From assembly GCA_015057205.1 (NCBI GenBank), contig SVEW01000050.1, positions 1-15,478 on the forward strand: DNA of 15,478 nucleotides. The letters are read 5' to 3'. Each line of letters starts with the position of its first letter. The stretch's first letter is position 1. Positions 14,144 to 15,478 of this stretch are shown piece after piece. Origin of the DNA: Lachnospiraceae bacterium. GTDB lineage: Bacteria; Bacillota; Clostridia; Lachnospirales; Lachnospiraceae. The position numbers and the translations under genes were made by a program. A model generated the notes under the pieces. That model did not search any database. It saw only the letters and a program-made list of their open reading frames with translations, and was not told the DNA's origin.

Positions 14144-14842
14144 TCATTCCAAAATTAATTCCGGTCGAAATCGCAGATAATCACCTGACACAAGGCAATA
14201 CTCCACGCCATCCACATACCCGAGAAAACTATCCTGAAAATGCAATGCGCCATGGCAATGCGAATATACTACCTTCTCTACTCCGTATGCCTTTGCCATC
14301 TCCGTAAATGGACTTTCCTGTTCCCCCACGCTGGTTGGTGGAAAATGCAAAAACATAATAAATTTCTGATATCCCGCCGCTTTTGCCGCTTGAAAAGAAA
14401 GCTCAAGTCGCTCTGTTTCCCGTTTTCTGATAGACAGAAAATGCTCATAGGAATCCTTTCCTTCAAAACAATAGCCCTTGGTTCCCACCAACGCATACTC
14501 TTCATACGGGTAGAAATTGTTTTGTAAAAAATGTAATTTGCCTGCATATGCTTCATTTAACGCCGGTGTCTTCTTGGTCTTCCAAAACATATCATGATTC
14601 CCTCGAAGTAAAATTTTCCTTCCCGGCAAACCAGCTATAAAATCAAGATCTGCCGTCACTTCAGCCATCTTTTTTCCCATGGTGTGATCCCCCGTCACCA
14701 CCACCGTATCTTCTTCAAGCACACGTTTTCTCCAATATTTCTCAACTTTCTTCTCGTGGCGCTTCCACACTTCCCCATATTGATCCATGTTTCGTTCCAC
14801 CATAAAATTAAGGTGCAAATCTCCGATTGCGTATAAACTCAT
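14144..14842 (-). CDS. Calcineurin-type metallophosphoesterase
   Basis: Numbered from the ATG at 14842, the protein has 232 residues with the metal-site series GDLH (7-10), VTGD (49-52), RGNHD (80-84), LHFPP (165-169) and SHCHG (194-198). The spacing fits the Clostridial metallophosphoesterase family of about 230 aa. It probably hydrolyses a phosphoester in the cytoplasm; the substrate is unknown. The family's usual last motif GHxHG is SHCHG here, a Gly-to-Ser change that leaves both His. An upstream in-frame ATG (14866) lies inside the terminator hairpin at 14856-14884 and has no ribosome site, so 14842 is preferred, although its own ribosome site is also weak. It is 19 bp upstream of the reductase gene. 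Confidence 0.85.
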   Translation of the reverse strand: MSLYAIGDLHLNFMVERNMDQYGEVWKRHEKKVEKYWRKRVLEEDTVVVTGDHTMGKKMAEVTADLDFIAGLPGRKILLRGNHDMFWKTKKTPALNEAYAGKLHFLQNNFYPYEEYALVGTKGYCFEGKDSYEHFLSIRKRETERLELSFQAAKAAGYQKFIMFLHFPPTSVGEQESPFTEMAKAYGVEKVVYSHCHGALHFQDSFLGYVDGVEYCLVSGDYLRFRPELILE

Positions 14843-14850
14843 ATCTGTAC

Positions 14851-14884
14851 TCAAAACCACCACCATGCATCACATGGTGGTGGT
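14851..14884 (-). terminator. Intrinsic terminator of the TIGR00300 gene
   Basis: A perfect 12-bp stem (14856-14867 with 14873-14884) has a 5-nt loop. It is followed, reading leftward, by TTTT. It lies 32 bp past the stop at 14916 and immediately before the metallophosphoesterase gene, whose possible upstream ATG falls within it. Confidence 0.8.
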
Positions 14885-14915
14885 CCTTCTTCTTTCTTAA
14901 TTAAAATATCAAATA

Positions 14916-15478
14916 CTATTTATCGTCTCTCTTAAGACCAAGACTCTTAGCAACATTAACAACAAAGTCCTGTACGTTGGTAACGATACCGTGTGCAGAT
15001 AAGCTTCCTCTGTCTGCTAACTTGTTTACTACGAACTCTGCAATATCTACGCAGTAGAAATACACTTCACGAACCGTTCCATCCGGCATTACACGGTAAG
15101 ACGGAGTCATGTTACCGGTTGCGATGGTATGAAGCATAGTCGCCATACAAATAACGGTCGTAGCGCCACGTACCTCATCACGCATGCGGTTTGCACCCTC
15201 ATATACGTCTCCATAAACCGGAGGTAATGGACCATCATCACGAATAGAACCACATAATACATACGGAACGTTGCACTCTTCAAGTGTAGCAATAATACCA
15301 CCGTGTAAGTCTTCCTGTTTAATAAATTCCTTAATGGAACCATAGTAACGGGCACGGTTAATGGTATCTAAGTGATTGTAGTGACCCATTGGCTGGTTCT
15401 CGGTGGTGTAAATATCCTGTCCTAATGCGGTTCCAAGATATGCACCTTCAAGGTCATGGGTTGCCAATGCATTACCTG
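14916..15478 (-). CDS. TIGR00300 / LOR-SDH family protein, C-terminal half (partial)
   Basis: The last 186 residues are visible, starting GNALATHDLEGAYLGTALGQ and including MGHYNHLDTINRAR, DDGPLPPVYGDVY, MATMLHTIATGNMTPS and HGIVTNVQDFVVNVA. This matches from memory the conserved TIGR00300 or LOR/SDH domain family (about 400 residues in full), whose archaeal and cyanobacterial relatives include ornithine cyclodeaminase and arginine dihydrolase (ArgZ/AgrE) proteins. An NAD-dependent role in ornithine or arginine breakdown to proline is therefore possible, but the catalytic assignment is inference. The 5' part lies beyond the right edge. The gene ends in TAG and has its own terminator. Confidence 0.82.
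   Translation of the reverse strand, partial: GNALATHDLEGAYLGTALGQDIYTTENQPMGHYNHLDTINRARYYGSIKEFIKQEDLHGGIIATLEECNVPYVLCGSIRDDGPLPPVYGDVYEGANRMRDEVRGATTVICMATMLHTIATGNMTPSYRVMPDGTVREVYFYCVDIAEFVVNKLADRGSLSAHGIVTNVQDFVVNVAKSLGLKRDDK

Noticed and set aside
14856..14884. Hairpin near the metallophosphoesterase start as a translational riboswitch
   Set aside because: A perfect stem followed by TTTT just after the upstream gene is simply explained as that gene's intrinsic terminator.
1..15478. CRISPR arrays, insertion sequences, tRNA or rRNA genes, integrase or phage genes
   Set aside because: No regularly spaced direct repeats, no transposase or integrase motifs and no RNA gene signatures were seen. 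The repeated sequences found are operator dyads and protein modules.

Overview
The window looks like a chromosomal segment of a Firmicute, most likely a Lachnospiraceae-type gut Clostridium. The evidence is the moderate-to-low GC, strong AGGAGG-type ribosome binding sites, TTGACA-17-TATACT promoters, a tandem FeoA-type feo operon, a giant secreted GLUG-type repeat protein and a TIGR00300 (LOR/SDH) protein. Genus cannot be decided from the sequence.

Layout. Positions 1-481 hold the start of a leftward ferrous-iron uptake operon (a FeoA-like protein, then FeoA running off the left edge; feoB is expected outside). Divergent from it, 552-917 encodes a short DtxR/MntR-family metal-dependent repressor, and 1297-1683 encodes a second one. 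Between them, on the minus strand, lies a 56-codon relic of the C-terminus of a P1B-type metal ATPase that still has a promoter-like region. Positions 1735-6255 (minus) hold a very large secreted protein: signal peptide, FMN-binding domain with a covalent-flavinylation motif, three GLUG-like modules, a lysine-rich C-terminal repeat. It is broken by a single in-frame TAA at codon 191. Upstream of it are a double-length FtsX-type ABC permease and its ATPase (6337-9362), then a methyl-accepting chemotaxis protein (9483-11234) and a GufA/ZIP-type metal transporter (11369-12139). Positions 12324-14842 hold an apparently unrelated leftward group: a small membrane protein, a short XRE-like protein, a PanE-type ketopantoate reductase and a metallophosphoesterase. 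The window ends in the C-terminal half of a TIGR00300 protein.

How it works together. The unifying signal is a DNA motif. Half-sites CTAAC/GTTAG are spaced alternately by 4 and 6 bp (CTAAC-N4-GTTAG-N6-CTAAC-N4-GTTAG). The motif lies in the promoter regions of feo, the second regulator, the ATPase relic, the flavoprotein gene, the ABC transporter and the ZIP transporter, mostly over the -10, the spacer or the initially transcribed region. This is the layout expected for repression by the local DtxR-family proteins. The simplest reading is a compact metal-starvation (probably iron) regulon: Feo and ZIP for uptake, a secreted flavoprotein as a candidate extracellular reductase, and an FtsX-type ABC system of unknown substrate. 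The chemotaxis receptor and the 12.3-15.5 kb genes lack the motif and are probably not members.
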